Below are positions 31,851 through 41,893 of a stretch of 64,000 bases of DNA, piece after piece. The translations under genes and the position numbers were made by a program. Under the pieces are notes generated by a model, which was not told where the DNA came from, ran no database searches, and worked only from the letters and a program-made list of their open reading frames with translations. Source of the stretch: Porphyra umbilicalis (Eukaryota; Rhodophyta; Bangiophyceae; Bangiales; Bangiaceae); assembly GCA_002049455.2 (NCBI GenBank), contig KV918955.1, forward strand, positions 1-64,000, written 5' to 3'. How positions within the stretch are numbered: the first letter of the stretch is position 1; each line of letters starts with the position of its first letter.

Positions 31851-34800
31851 AGTCGGCTGGTGGATGCCGTGGTCCCAGGGGAGGAGCCTGCGGAGCGCAT
31901 CGGACGTGGAGTCTACCTGCCGGACAGCTTTACAGGGTCGCCACGTTATATGCGCGCCAAGTTTGCAGAGGCCATGACGATGTACAAGGAGCTGGGAGCC
32001 CCGAAGTTCTTCATCACCATGACGTGTCGGCCAACGTGGGACGAGATCAAGGTGGAGCTGCTGGCGGGCCAGGATTCCAAGGACCGCCCGGACCTCATCG
32101 GCCGAGTTTTCGAGCTCAAAAACCGCGAAATGCACTCGCTGGTGACCGCCGAGGACGTGATGGGGCGGTGCAATGGCTACTTATCGGTGAGGGAGTTCCA
32201 AAAGCGCGGTCTCCCCCATTTGCACGACATCATCTTTTTGCACAAGGACGACGCACCGCGGTCGGCGCAGGAATACGACAGGTGGATCTCTGCCGAGATA
32301 CCGCCAGAGACGGCCCCAGCGCTGCGGAAGCTGGTTCTGGAGACGAACATCCACGGCCCCTGCGGCACTCAAAACCCCACGTCGCCGTGCATGAAGGACG
32401 GAAAGTGCAGCAAGTTTTATCCGAAGACGTTCGTATCATCCACAACTGACGGCGATGGTTCCTACCCCGAGTATCGCCGAAGGTCGCCCGAAGCCGGAGG
32501 CCAGACGGCCACCGTCACCCGCGCAGGTCGGACGTTTACGGTGGACAACAGCTGGGTCGTGCCGTACTCCCCTCAGCTGACGCTGCAGCTGGGCTGCCAC
32601 GTCAACGTGGAGATTGTAAGCGGCGTGAGCGCCCTCAAGTACCTGTTCAAGTATGTCACGAAAGGTCCCGACTCGGCCATGATGGCAGTTGTGGAAAGTC
32701 ACGTCCCTGCAGTCGACGGTGGATCAACGACTGGGGACGCTTCGGCTGGGACCGGTAGCAACCCGCCTGGTTCTGGTGGGGCCGCGTCGAGTGGAGCCGC
32801 GGCTGCTGGCAACGAGCAACCAGTTGCGCCTGTAGCTCCGCAACCCGCTCCTGTGGACGAGATCCGGGCGTTCCACGACGCCCGCGTTGTCAGCGAGAGC
32901 GAAGCCGTCGCGCGCGCTTTGGGCCACCCGATTCACAAACGCAAGCCGTCGGTGCTGCGGTTGGCTCTCCACCTGGAGAACCAGCAGCCTGTACTGTTCA
33001 AGGAAAGAAGCGAGGCGGCTGCTATCGGCGCCGGTCCAAAGGCCACCACGCTGACAGCCTTTTTTGCGCTCTCATCGGCGGTGCCCGACGGGCTCACACC
33101 CGCAGTGCGCGAGCTGCTCTACTCAGACATGCCCAAGTACTTCACGTGGGTTCAGTCGCAGCGCAAGTGGAAGCGTCGAGCGGATGTCGTCCACGTGGGA
33201 TGCGTTCCCAAGCAGCTCGGACGCGTCAACACTGTGCACCCGTCGTTGGGCGACGTGTACTACTTACGGCTCCTGTTGCAGCGCGTGGAGGGACCGCAGT
33301 CCTTCCTGGAGCTCCGGACCTACCAGAATATCGTCCACCCTTCGTACCGCCTGGCCTGTGCGGCGCGGGGCATGCTAGCTGACAACGAAGGCGTGTGGAA
33401 AGATATTATGGAAGAGGCAGTTCGTGACTACATGCCCTACCAGATCCGGGACCTGTTTGCGGCTTTGGTTGTGCATGGTCCTCCGCCGGACGTGCCGTCC
33501 CTCTTTGACACCTACTTCGAGGCAATGGCTGATGATGTGGTACGCCGCTTGGAGGCGCGTGTTGCTGCCGGACTGGACTTGGCCGCGCAGGACAATGACG
33601 TGCGGCGGTACGTGATGCAGCAAATTGAGGGGCGGATGTTGGACGCTGCTGTGACTTTGGCAGGCCAAGGTGTGTTGTTGCCCGCGAGCACGCTGGGTGC
33701 CAACGGACAACCCGTCGTCCTGTTCGGCGAAGCCGCGCAGGCTGAACTCAATGAGGACGTCCCGTCCGATGCGGTTGAGGTAAGGAACGGCTCCAGCTTT
33801 GAGCGCCTGCTGGCGCACGAGGTGCCAGCGGATCGAGCAGCACAGCTGCAGAACGCGCTGTCGCGGGTTCGCACGTTGATGCCGGACCAGCTCGCGGTTT
33901 TTAATGCCATCAGAGGTGCGATCGACGGAGGCGGCATCGGCCGCAAGATCTTCCTCATGGCGCCCGGCGGCTGTGGCAAAACCTACTTGGCGTCCATGCT
34001 CCTGGCCTACTGCCGCGGACAGGGCCATGCCGCCCTTGCAGTAGCTTCCAGCGGAGTGGCGGCCAATCTGATGCCTCTTGGACGGACGGCACACAGCCGT
34101 TTCAAAATTCCAATTGATACTGGCCCAAACTCCAGTTGTGGCTTTGCAGCACGGTGTGACACCGCGCGGTTGCTGCAGCGAACAAGGCTGATTGTATGGG
34201 ATGAAGCTACGATGGCCCACCGCCATACCTTCGAGGCGGTCAAGCGGAGGATCAAGGACACCATCGGCGACGAAGCTGCAGGTCGCATCACATGGCTGCT
34301 ATGCGGGGGATTTGAGCAGATCCCACCGGTTGTGCGTCGGGGCTCCGTCCTCCAGATCGTGCGTGCTTCCATCCGCAAGTCCCCCATGTGGCCAGACTTT
34401 ACGGTCATGGAGCTATCGACAAATATGCGGGTGCAACGGTGCCTCGAAGCCGGAAACGTGGAGGAGAGCCGTCTGCTGGACAGCTGGGCCAAGTGGCTGC
34501 TAGCGGTAGGGCGCGGCACGGTCAAGGCGGCGCGGAACACCCCGGATCCTTTCGAAGCAGTGTCTGAAGACGAAGCCGAAGAGGAGGAAGCGCCCGCTGA
34601 AGCGTCGCTCGATGCAATGCTCGAGGCCGACCTCAATGGCGCTCTTCCGTCTCCGGAGGTTGCGGCGGGTGTCGCGGTCCAGGGTGGCAGCGGGTCCAGG
34701 CGTGGCGGGCTTCGTGGATTGGCCAGCCACGCTGTCGAGCTTGCGACAACTGCTGTGTGCATCCCGCGAGCTCTGTGCCAGAAGGCTGGCAAGGGGGTTC

Positions 34801-35531
34801 GAGACTTGCTCCTGGCCACTTTCCCCGACATCGAGACCATCGACCCGGCCAACCCTCAGGACTGCGTCGACAAGCTGAGTGGTCGCATGGTCTTGACGCC
34901 CCTAAACGAGGACGTCAAAATGATCAACCGCCAAGCGCTGGAGCTCTTCCCGGGGGAGGTCGTGCAATCAGTCCGCGTCAACCAGCTGGTAGATGCGGAA
35001 GAGGACGGGGAGTGGGGCGAGGTAGCCACCACCGAGTTCATGGACTCGGTGGACCACGCGTCAATCCCGGACCAGGATCTGCAGCTGAAGCAAGGGATGG
35101 TGGTCATGCTGCTGCGGAATTTAGCTGCCCAGAGCGGGGACTGCAACGGCACGCGATACATCGTGACTCGCGTTGGGAGCCACCGCCTGGGCGCCCGGCG
35201 CATGAGCGATGGTACCGAGATCATCATCCCCAAACTGTTCCTGACGCCAGCGGACATTGGTATGCCGTTCGAGATGAAGCGCTTCCAGTTTCCGGTGCGC
35301 GCTGCCTTTGCCGCCACGATCAACAAGGCCCAAGGTTCAACTCTGGAGCGTCTGGGCATCTGGTTGCGCGACAGCGTCTTTGGACACGGGCAGCTGTACG
35401 TAGCGCTCTCTCGCGTGGGAGATCCGCGCAAGGTGGTGGTCGGAGCACTGTCAGCGGTGTACGACTCCCTCGGCCGGATTGTGACCAACAATGTCGTCTA
35501 CTCGCATTTGTTCAACAACACCGTCGTTTGA
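31851..35531 (+). CDS. Helitron protein, Rep nuclease and PIF1-family helicase half
   Basis: The open frame resumes right after the amber codon; the first ATG-like start is not obvious (GTG at 31860), so this part is probably translated only by readthrough or is inactive. The HUH nuclease shows FFITMTCRPTW and the metal-binding HLH in GLPHLHDIIF (H codons at 32217 and 32223). The two catalytic tyrosines are in KYLFKYVTKG (codons 32640 and 32652). The superfamily 1 helicase has Walker A GGCGKT (33966-33983), Walker B VWDEA (34194-34208), LSTNMRVQR, TINKAQGST and GQLYVALSRV. In Helitrons the Rep domain nicks and joins DNA strands and the 5'-3' helicase unwinds during rolling-circle transposition. 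All key residues are present. Confidence 0.95.
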   Translation, partial: SRLVDAVVPGEEPAERIGRGVYLPDSFTGSPRYMRAKFAEAMTMYKELGAPKFFITMTCRPTWDEIKVELLAGQDSKDRPDLIGRVFELKNREMHSLVTAEDVMGRCNGYLSVREFQKRGLPHLHDIIFLHKDDAPRSAQEYDRWISAEIPPETAPALRKLVLETNIHGPCGTQNPTSPCMKDGKCSKFYPKTFVSSTTDGDGSYPEYRRRSPEAGGQTATVTRAGRTFTVDNSWVVPYSPQLTLQLGCHVNVEIVSGVSALKYLFKYVTKGPDSAMMAVVESHVPAVDGGSTTGDASAGTGSNPPGSGGAASSGAAAAGNEQPVAPVAPQPAPVDEIRAFHDARVVSESEAVARALGHPIHKRKPSVLRLALHLENQQPVLFKERSEAAAIGAGPKATTLTAFFALSSAVPDGLTPAVRELLYSDMPKYFTWVQSQRKWKRRADVVHVGCVPKQLGRVNTVHPSLGDVYYLRLLLQRVEGPQSFLELRTYQNIVHPSYRLACAARGMLADNEGVWKDIMEEAVRDYMPYQIRDLFAALVVHGPPPDVPSLFDTYFEAMADDVVRRLEARVAAGLDLAAQDNDVRRYVMQQIEGRMLDAAVTLAGQGVLLPASTLGANGQPVVLFGEAAQAELNEDVPSDAVEVRNGSSFERLLAHEVPADRAAQLQNALSRVRTLMPDQLAVFNAIRGAIDGGGIGRKIFLMAPGGCGKTYLASMLLAYCRGQGHAALAVASSGVAANLMPLGRTAHSRFKIPIDTGPNSSCGFAARCDTARLLQRTRLIVWDEATMAHRHTFEAVKRRIKDTIGDEAAGRITWLLCGGFEQIPPVVRRGSVLQIVRASIRKSPMWPDFTVMELSTNMRVQRCLEAGNVEESRLLDSWAKWLLAVGRGTVKAARNTPDPFEAVSEDEAEEEEAPAEASLDAMLEADLNGALPSPEVAAGVAVQGGSGSRRGGLRGLASHAVELATTAVCIPRALCQKAGKGVRDLLLATFPDIETIDPANPQDCVDKLSGRMVLTPLNEDVKMINRQALELFPGEVVQSVRVNQLVDAEEDGEWGEVATTEFMDSVDHASIPDQDLQLKQGMVVMLLRNLAAQSGDCNGTRYIVTRVGSHRLGARRMSDGTEIIIPKLFLTPADIGMPFEMKRFQFPVRAAFAATINKAQGSTLERLGIWLRDSVFGHGQLYVALSRVGDPRKVVVGALSAVYDSLGRIVTNNVVYSHLFNNTVV

Positions 35532-35802
35532 TGCGCTTGGGCGGGCGTGGGGTTGGTGCATTGATTCCGTTTGCATAGTTTTTTGCCCGACATGCGCGGT
35601 CGGCCTTCTGTCTTTCTGATTATTGTGCGACGCTTCTCTCTGCCCATTGCTGGGTTTCTGTGTTTTTCTTCCATGTATTGTCTGTGGTTGCATTGCGCCA
35701 CGACTTGACGAGCAAGAAAACCCCGTTCTATCATGCGTCTCACCCCACTCCGGGCACGTTACCCCTCAGTACATCTCCCCATCACGTCCAAGAGCACACT
35801 GA
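35532..35802. other. Spacer between Helitron stop and the convergent ORF
   Basis: T-rich on the + strand; probably includes the Helitron 3' flank. No gene and no confident hairpin-CTRR end were found. Confidence 0.4.
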
Positions 35803-36318
35803 TCAGCGACCAAACTTCCAGATAATCCACCCCATTACGCCCACACAAGCTACTCCAAAAGCAATCAGCACCACGTCCAGGGCACCAACGCGCTGTCCAC
35901 CAAGCTCACGCGCCGGGGGAGGGCGTGGCGCCACCTGCTGCACCATCAAGTCCAGATCCGCCATGCGGCGCGGTGCGTCTGCTGGGCCCTCAGCTGAGGA
36001 AGTGTCCGTGATGACAACTCGCGGGCGGTACGCGTACGGGTCAGCCACGACGACGGTGTCGGGCCACGCGAGTGGTACGCGCGAGGATGAGCCACGTCTA
36101 CCACGCTCATATGCGTGAGCCGTGACGTTGCGCGAGCCACGGAGCGCGGCGGGCGGCGGTGCACGCAGGTACACATGGGGAGCGGCGAGCTCACGCGGAA
36201 CAGCACCTTCGTCCGCCTCGCCGCGGCGACCAGACGCGATGTGACGCCCCCCCCCAGGGGCCTCAGCGGGGACACGACCGTCGTCAGACCCGTAGCTACT
36301 GCCCGTGGGGGTGTCCAT
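35803..36318 (-). CDS. Hypothetical protein with a C-terminal membrane anchor
   Basis: 171 aa from the ATG at 36318. I do not recognise the family. The first about 145 residues are hydrophilic, rich in Arg, Pro and Gly, with a less biased middle (PDTVVVADPYAYRPRVVITD). The end is a single hydrophobic helix of about 21 residues (LDVVLIAFGVACVGVMGWII) followed only by WKFGR, the layout of a tail-anchored membrane protein. A TATA-like GATATAAGAG lies about 160 bp upstream on the same strand. It converges on the Helitron gene; it could be Helitron cargo, a captured host gene or an independent host gene. The ordered hydrophobic tail and non-repetitive composition argue for a real gene, but there is no homology support. 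Confidence 0.45.
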   Translation of the reverse strand: MDTPTGSSYGSDDGRVPAEAPGGGRHIASGRRGEADEGAVPRELAAPHVYLRAPPPAALRGSRNVTAHAYERGRRGSSSRVPLAWPDTVVVADPYAYRPRVVITDTSSAEGPADAPRRMADLDLMVQQVAPRPPPARELGGQRVGALDVVLIAFGVACVGVMGWIIWKFGR

Positions 36319-36472
36319 GGGGGCGACAATCGCCCGAAGCGGAAGGTGGTGGTGGGGAAGATGGATGAGGTGAGGACGGGATGAGGAACGGCGAGGAAGG
36401 CGCTGGTGGGGCTCGGGTCCTCCGCAACAAGCGCGCCGCGAGCATACTGAGGAGCAGGGTCCGTCGTGGCGC

Positions 36473-36483
36473 TCTTATATCGA
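36473..36483 (-). promoter_or_regulatory. TATA-like box upstream of the tail-anchored ORF
   Basis: On the minus strand the sequence reads CTCGATATAAGAGCGCC about 155-165 bases before the ATG at 36318, a plausible TATA position for a gene with a 5' leader of about 130 bases. Assigned from position and motif only. Confidence 0.35.
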
Positions 36484-36853
36484 GGGCGGGGACGGGCGTG
36501 ACCGCCCAACCGGACATGCGCGGAGTCCGGGCTGTACGATGACGGCACATGGTTGGTGGTTCGCACCTAACACACGCGGCACTGCCGTTGGCCGCCGACC
36601 GTTTTCTTGGTGTTCGGTATATCTGTTGTTGCTGGATCGCTCTGGGCGGGCGCACCGTACCGGCACTTCACGACTGGTGGCCGCTCCTTCTGCTGTTCGC
36701 CGATGCGTCACCTGTTTCTGCTGGAAGTGCCACGGTTTATCTGCATCGCCATGCAAACACGGCGACTCGGGGCACCTAAAAAAAACGAACAAGCAGAATG
36801 TGAAATTATTCATGCACGCGACCAACGCGCGTCCAATGACATGACAGCAAGGC
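36484..36853. other. Unassigned segment before array block B
   Basis: Ends where AGAAAATGCTCCTCGATTTA matches the tail of an array unit (about 36854). No gene seen; an A-run lies near 36779. Confidence 0.4.
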
Positions 36854-39276
36854 AGAAAATGCTCCTCGATTTACAGTGGGCTCTCAGAGCCCGCGTGGGT
36901 CCTACCTAGTCCCTCTATATAAAGCCCGCGGTGGGCCACATGTGTGTCCGTTATTCGCGTTTCGGAACCAGCCAGTCGCAACGCCGCGCGCGGCCTCGAA
37001 ACTACATTCGCAAGATGACCCAGATTTTAAGGGCATTCAGACAACAAACATTCTAAGGACAGGCCGGCACGCCCGGATCAAATACATCCCAGTGGGATGG
37101 CCGCGATCGGGTTTCGCACAGGGGCCACATTGGCAAACAAATGGATTGCGCGACGGCCCAGATTTTCAGCGCATTCCGACCACAAACATTCTAATGACCT
37201 GCGTGCACGCCCGGATCAACTCCATCCAGAACCGCGAGCGGCGCAGCGCGAGGCCGTCGAATTGATCCCTTGACTTACAGTTTCCCGAATTGGAATAAAA
37301 ACAGGTTTTTGGGGACGGCCCAGATTTTCGGCGAGCGGCGCAGCGCGAGGCCGTCAAAGTAAACGCGTGACTTTCCGTCCGCCAAGTTGGCGCAATCAGA
37401 GGATTTTCGGGAACGCCCAGAGAATCGCTGAGCGGCGCAGCGCGAGGGCGTCTTCACACCGGCTGCTGGGTGGCGGGGTGGGGGGGCCGCCGGGTGGCGG
37501 GGTGGGGGGGTCCGGGGGGGAGGGCCGCCTCCCCCCCGGCCGCCGGGTGGCGAGTTGGGGGGGGTCCGGGGGGGAAGGTCCGCCTCCCCCTCGGCCGCCG
37601 GGTGGCGAGGTGGGGGGGGTCCGGGGGGGAGGGCCGCCTCGCCCCCGGCCGCCGGGTGGCGGGGTGGGGCGGGTCCGGGGGGGAGGGCCGCCTCGCCCCC
37701 GGCCGCCGCGTGGCGGGGTGGGGGGGGTCCGGGGGCATGGGCCGCCCCTCCTCCTGGCATATAAGGCCGCGCCACAATCATCTATTCTCAGAACGGAGAA
37801 CGAAGTATTCTCTCTCTGGAAAAGTAGCCGATTCTATTGGCCTGGAGGCACTTGTTCTCTTTCTTCGGGGCTCTGTATCTCCGGAACGGGTGCCCTACGG
37901 TCAAATCTGAGCAGCGCAAACGGGGGATCGGGGGAGGCATGGGCAAATGTTTGCAAGCTATTGAATGAGCTGGGTCGCGTAGTCGTCTGGCGATTTCATG
38001 AAAACGCGTCTGTGGGGCATGTGAGAGCATGCGCCTCGATTGACAGTGGGCTCTCAGAGCCCGCGCGGGTCCTACCTAGTCCCTCTATATAAAGCCCGCG
38101 GTGGGCCACATGTGTGTCCGTTATTCGCGTTTCGGAACCAGCCAATCGCAACGCCGCGCGCGGCCTCGGAACTACATTCGCGAGATGACCGAGATTTTAA
38201 GGGCATTGCACGGCCAAACATTCTAAGGACCGGGATCCAGCGCCCGGATCAATTCCTGACGGCAAGCAGCGCAGCGCGAGGGCTTCGGAATGAACCCAGC
38301 GCTACGGCGAGCAGCGCAGCGCGAGGGCGTCGGTCCGAACACCAGCGCTCCCGCGAGCGGCGCAGCGCGAGCGCGCCTTCCCACCGGCTGCTGGGTGGCG
38401 GGGTGGGGGAGCCGCCAGGTGGCGGGGTGGGGGGGTCCGGGGGAGAGGGCCGCCTCCCCCCCGGCCGCCGGGTTGCGGGGTGGGGGGCGGGGGGGGCGGG
38501 GCAGCACGAGGGCGTCGGTCCGAACGCCAGCGCGAGCGGCGCAGCGCGAGGGCGTCGGTCCAAACGCCAGCGCTACCGCGAGCGGCGCAGCGCGAGGGCG
38601 TCGAGCCACGCGCCAGCGCCACCTCGAGCGGCGCAGCGCGAGCTGCCCTCCTCAACTTCCTACCGGCTGCTGGGTGGTGGGGTGGGGGGGCCGCAGGGTG
38701 GCGGGGTGGGGGGGTCCGGGGGGGAGGGCCGCCTCCCCCCCGGCCGCCGGGTGGCGGAGTGGGGGGGTCCGGGGGGCAGGACCGCCTCCCCCCCGGCCGC
38801 CGGGTGGCGGGTAGGGGGGGGTCCGGGGGGGAGGGCCGCCTCCCCCCCGGCCGCCGGGTGGCGGGGTGGGGGGGGTCCGGGGGGGAGGGCCTCCTCCCCC
38901 CCGGCGTCTATGTACGCGCCACCATCATCCATCCTCAGAACAGAGAACAAATTATTCTCTCTCTGGAAAAGGAGCCGATTCTGACAGCGGGTGGCGGGGA
39001 TGGGAGGGGGGGGGGCGGAGTGGAAGCAGAGAAGACTGCCGACACTGTTGCTGGCGTGGCCTCTCAGAGCCATCAGAAGTCCGCGCCACAATCATCTGTC
39101 CTCAGAACAGAGAACAAAGTATTCTCTCTTTGGAAAAGTAGCCGATTCTGACAGGCTGGACTCACTTTTTCTCTTTCTTCGTCGCTCTGTATCTCCGGAA
39201 CGGCTGCCCTACGGACAAATCTGAGCAGCGCAAACGGGGGAAGGGGGGAGCCATGGGCAAATGTCTGCAAGATATC
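36854..39276 (+). repeat. Composite tandem array, block B (divergent units)
   Basis: Unit heads are at 36874 and 38044 (1,170 bp apart). These units form a subfamily: the TATA box is in CCCTCTATATAAAGCCCGCG, and the sequence after it (CATGTGTGTCCGTTATTCGC, then CCGCGCGCGGCC) replaces the usual TCTG-rich leader and first subrepeat. The same subtype returns at 48593. The second unit ends in a rearranged minisatellite, followed by two partial copies of the hairpin block (38930 and 39085). The block is cut at 39276 by the next insertion. Confidence 0.85.
38255..38660 (+). repeat. Local amplification of the 18-bp box
   Basis: AGCGGCGCAGCGCGAGG or close variants occur at about 38265, 38311, 38356, 38534, 38581 and 38627, spaced about 46 bp, with GGGCGTCGGTCCGAACGCC-like linkers. 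A short minisatellite stretch (38396-38500) sits in the middle. Elsewhere the box occurs three times per unit at 97-bp spacing. Confidence 0.75.
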
Positions 39277-40654
39277 CGAGGTCGGACGGACTGGGCGGAG
39301 GCGGCGGACCGCCCAGCGGACGCATGTGATTGGCCATCGGAGGATGGGGTCCGCTTGCAAGGCCCTCACGCGGGGCTCCCACGGCCGATACGTGGTACGC
39401 GCGTCTGCGAATATATGCCCATCACAGGCCCGTGGGCGCCCTGAGGTAAGTCCATGGCGCCAAACGGTGGCGCCAAAGCCGGCGTCTATAGTCGGCGGAC
39501 ACGCCGGCGGACGCACACCGCGTGCGGCCGCCACTTTCGCTGGACCACCTTCGACCGCACGGCCATGGTCGGTGCGACGCGCCGACGACCGTGACGGCCA
39601 CCGGCCGGGTGGTCGCGGTGCTCTCCCTTCTTTCTGGCCCCAACTCCAGGCCCGTGATGGCGCAGCAGCCTTCGCGGGCGCCACTCCTCTCCCCCCCCCC
39701 CCCTACACCCCCGCACCCACGCCCACCCCACCCGTTCCCTGCTTCTGGCGCCCCTTACCACTCCAGCCCTGGTCAGCCGTGCCGCGACTCACCCTCCTCT
39801 CTACCGGGCGCACCGGTTCCCAGAGTCGGTGGCGCTGACACTGGGGCGGCGTAGCGATCGTGCTCCTCGCTCTTGGAGAAAGTGGGCGGGGCTGCAGTGG
39901 GGCGGCTGTGACTGCTGTGTGGGTAGTGGGGCCGGCCGCGTTACCGCTCGCCACGCCCAACCCCACGCCCACCCCCTGCCCGTAGCAGCGCTCGCAAGCC
40001 CCTGGCCGTTTGTGTGCGTGTCGTGCGGTGGCGACGTGCTGGCCTGCTTCACCGAGGGGCTGTCACCAACGCTGGGACGAGGGGGCGGAACGAGGACGTG
40101 TCGGGGAAAAGGGGTGCGGGCCGTTGGCGGGTCGTCGGGGCGGCCGCCGCCGACCATCGTGCGTACGCGGGTGGCACGGCCGTCCCGCCTTCGTGGCAGG
40201 TCCTCCCCGTGACCGAGTAAGCCAGATGTCGCCGGTATCGACCCCGACGGGGCGGCCCCCATTTTCTGGGCGCTCTGTTCCGTCTCTTTTTCCGCGCCCT
40301 CCATCCACTGGACGCCAATCGGGTGCCCCCCCTTCCTCTACGCACGCTCACCCCCTTGTCGCTCGTGTCGGACGGGCGCCACACCCCTCCCTCCACCCTC
40401 CGACGGCTTCCCGCGGCGCTGCTGGTGCTCTACGTGGTGGGGCGCACCCCGCCCCGACGCCACCCGCTCCGCCTGCATCCTCGGGGCGCGTTGGGGGCGC
40501 AGGACCCCCTGGCGTTCACCCATGCGGCCCCGCTGCCCGCGCCCTGGAGTCCCCCGCGGCCCCTCCCTTCCCACCTGTTCGTCCTGCGCGGCAGCGCGCG
40601 GCGGGGGAAGGGCAGTTGGTGGTCCCCCCAGTGGCGCACCTGCATGGAGGCCAC
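39277..40654. other. Non-coding left part of the insertion
   Basis: No recognised gene. GAATATATGCCC near 39408 is TATA-like. A frame in phase with the recombinase is open from 40010, but before 40655 it is low-complexity Pro/Arg sequence without family resemblance. Confidence 0.4.
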
Positions 40655-41893
40655 ATGGGCGACGCCATGGCCGAGCTATCAGCGGGACACCATTTGTGGT
40701 CAGACGCGGTGCAGACGTACACAGTGCGTAACCTGGCGCTACGCCTGTTTCACGGCAGGCCCGACGTGTCCGGCCGACTGATTCGGTTGGGGTGTCTCTT
40801 CTCTGAGGCCGCGCGGGCGGGCTTTTTAGGGGACCAGTTTTCGGGTACGGGGCTGCCGCCGACGGACGACCGCACGCCGGTGACGGCGAAGGCGGACCGG
40901 GGCGCCTACGAGGCCATCGTCAACCTGGCGAATTTCTGTACGACGTTTGGGTTGGACGTGGCGTGCACGCGTGCGGTGGTGGCGCAGTCCGTGCACGTGG
41001 CCGAGCGTGGCAATCATCACCTCGTTCACTCCACGCTAACCGCTGTCAAAAATGACTGGCAGAAACACGCGGTCAGCGCTACGCACGGCGGAAAGAAGAC
41101 TACCCTCGTAACCTACGCGGGGTACACTCGGCGGTTTTGCGCATGGGGGGCCGAGACTGCGAGCACGGGGGGCGGCCTGATGCCCCTGAACCGCCACGTG
41201 GTCGTCAGTTGGCTGGAGGTGGAGGCGCGACGGTGCTTGGTCCGCAAGGCACCGCGGCGACGCGGTCGTGGTGGGGCAACCGCGGGCGCCCGGGCCCGTG
41301 GGACGGCTGTGGCGGACGCGGAGGGGTCCGAATCGTCCAGCGGCGACAGCGCGGACGATCTCGCCGACGCGGGCGACACGGACTTGGACGCGGGGCCTGC
41401 GAGAAAGCGGCCCCGCACGGCGGTCACGGACGTTTCTGCAGGCGTCACAGCGACAGGGAGGCGTGGAGTTGCGTCAACGGCGCGGCGGGGGCGCGGTGGC
41501 GCGGCCGCCGGGCGGGGCAGAGGCAGCAATGCGACAGCTGGGCGGGGCAGCCGTGGGGCGGCCGAGGCGGGTCAGGGAGGATGCGGCGGGGAGGCAGCGG
41601 GCCGCGGCCAGCGGGGCGGATGCGCAACGGGACGGGGGGGCAAGGCGGGGACGCTGTGGGGCGGGGACCACGCGGACGGGCCGCGGCAGGGCGTGGTGGG
41701 CGCGGCGGGCACGGTGGGACGGCCCCGCAATCGGCCAACGATGGCACGCCTCCCTACGCGTACCCTACATCAAACCCTGCGCCACCAGCACGTGTCGCAG
41801 CGGGTGCTCGTGAAGGGACGCTGGACGGGGCGCCGGCCAATGGAGAGGTTGCGGGCGGCGGGAGTGCACCGGCGGGCGCCGCGTCTGATTTGA
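40655..41893 (+). CDS. Crypton-like tyrosine recombinase, N-terminal part
   Basis: The ATG at 40655 gives MGDAMAELSAGHHLWSD and a non-repetitive region. It includes FCTTFGLDVACTRAVVAQ, LTAVKNDWQKHAV and VTYAGYTRRFCAWGAE with VVVSWLEVEARR, resembling the N-terminal core-binding fold of eukaryotic tyrosine recombinases. An acidic linker (GSESSSGDSADDLADAGDTD), a basic KRPRT cluster (possible nuclear signal) and a Gly/Arg-rich stretch follow. The frame then stops at 41893, while the catalytic part continues in another frame from 41814. The switch lies in a region with G- and C-runs (41632, 41893, 41934), so it could be an intron, an assembly slip or decay. Confidence 0.6.
   Translation: MGDAMAELSAGHHLWSDAVQTYTVRNLALRLFHGRPDVSGRLIRLGCLFSEAARAGFLGDQFSGTGLPPTDDRTPVTAKADRGAYEAIVNLANFCTTFGLDVACTRAVVAQSVHVAERGNHHLVHSTLTAVKNDWQKHAVSATHGGKKTTLVTYAGYTRRFCAWGAETASTGGGLMPLNRHVVVSWLEVEARRCLVRKAPRRRGRGGATAGARARGTAVADAEGSESSSGDSADDLADAGDTDLDAGPARKRPRTAVTDVSAGVTATGRRGVASTARRGRGGAAAGRGRGSNATAGRGSRGAAEAGQGGCGGEAAGRGQRGGCATGRGGKAGTLWGGDHADGPRQGVVGAAGTVGRPRNRPTMARLPTRTLHQTLRHQHVSQRVLVKGRWTGRRPMERLRAAGVHRRAPRLI

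Larger units (their letters stand above)
29970..35531 (+). mobile_element. Helitron (rolling-circle transposon), coding part
   Basis: One reading frame codes for a Helitron Rep-helicase of about 1,850 codons, interrupted only by a TAG at 31848-31850. Both halves carry complete, well conserved domains, so the copy looks young. The true element is larger, but I could not find its ends: Helitrons start with TC, end with a hairpin and CTRR, and sit between A and T without a target duplication. It lies in an 8.9-kb block between array units; whether the whole block is the Helitron is unknown. Confidence 0.9.

Noticed and set aside
28476-36853. Exact Helitron termini (5' TC, 3' hairpin plus CTRR)
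   Set aside because: Several CTAA/CTAG-like strings exist but none has a convincing hairpin at the right distance, so no end is called.
40010-40654. Upstream extension of the recombinase ORF
   Set aside because: No ATG support and Pro/Arg-rich low complexity; the ATG at 40655 is followed at once by family-like sequence.
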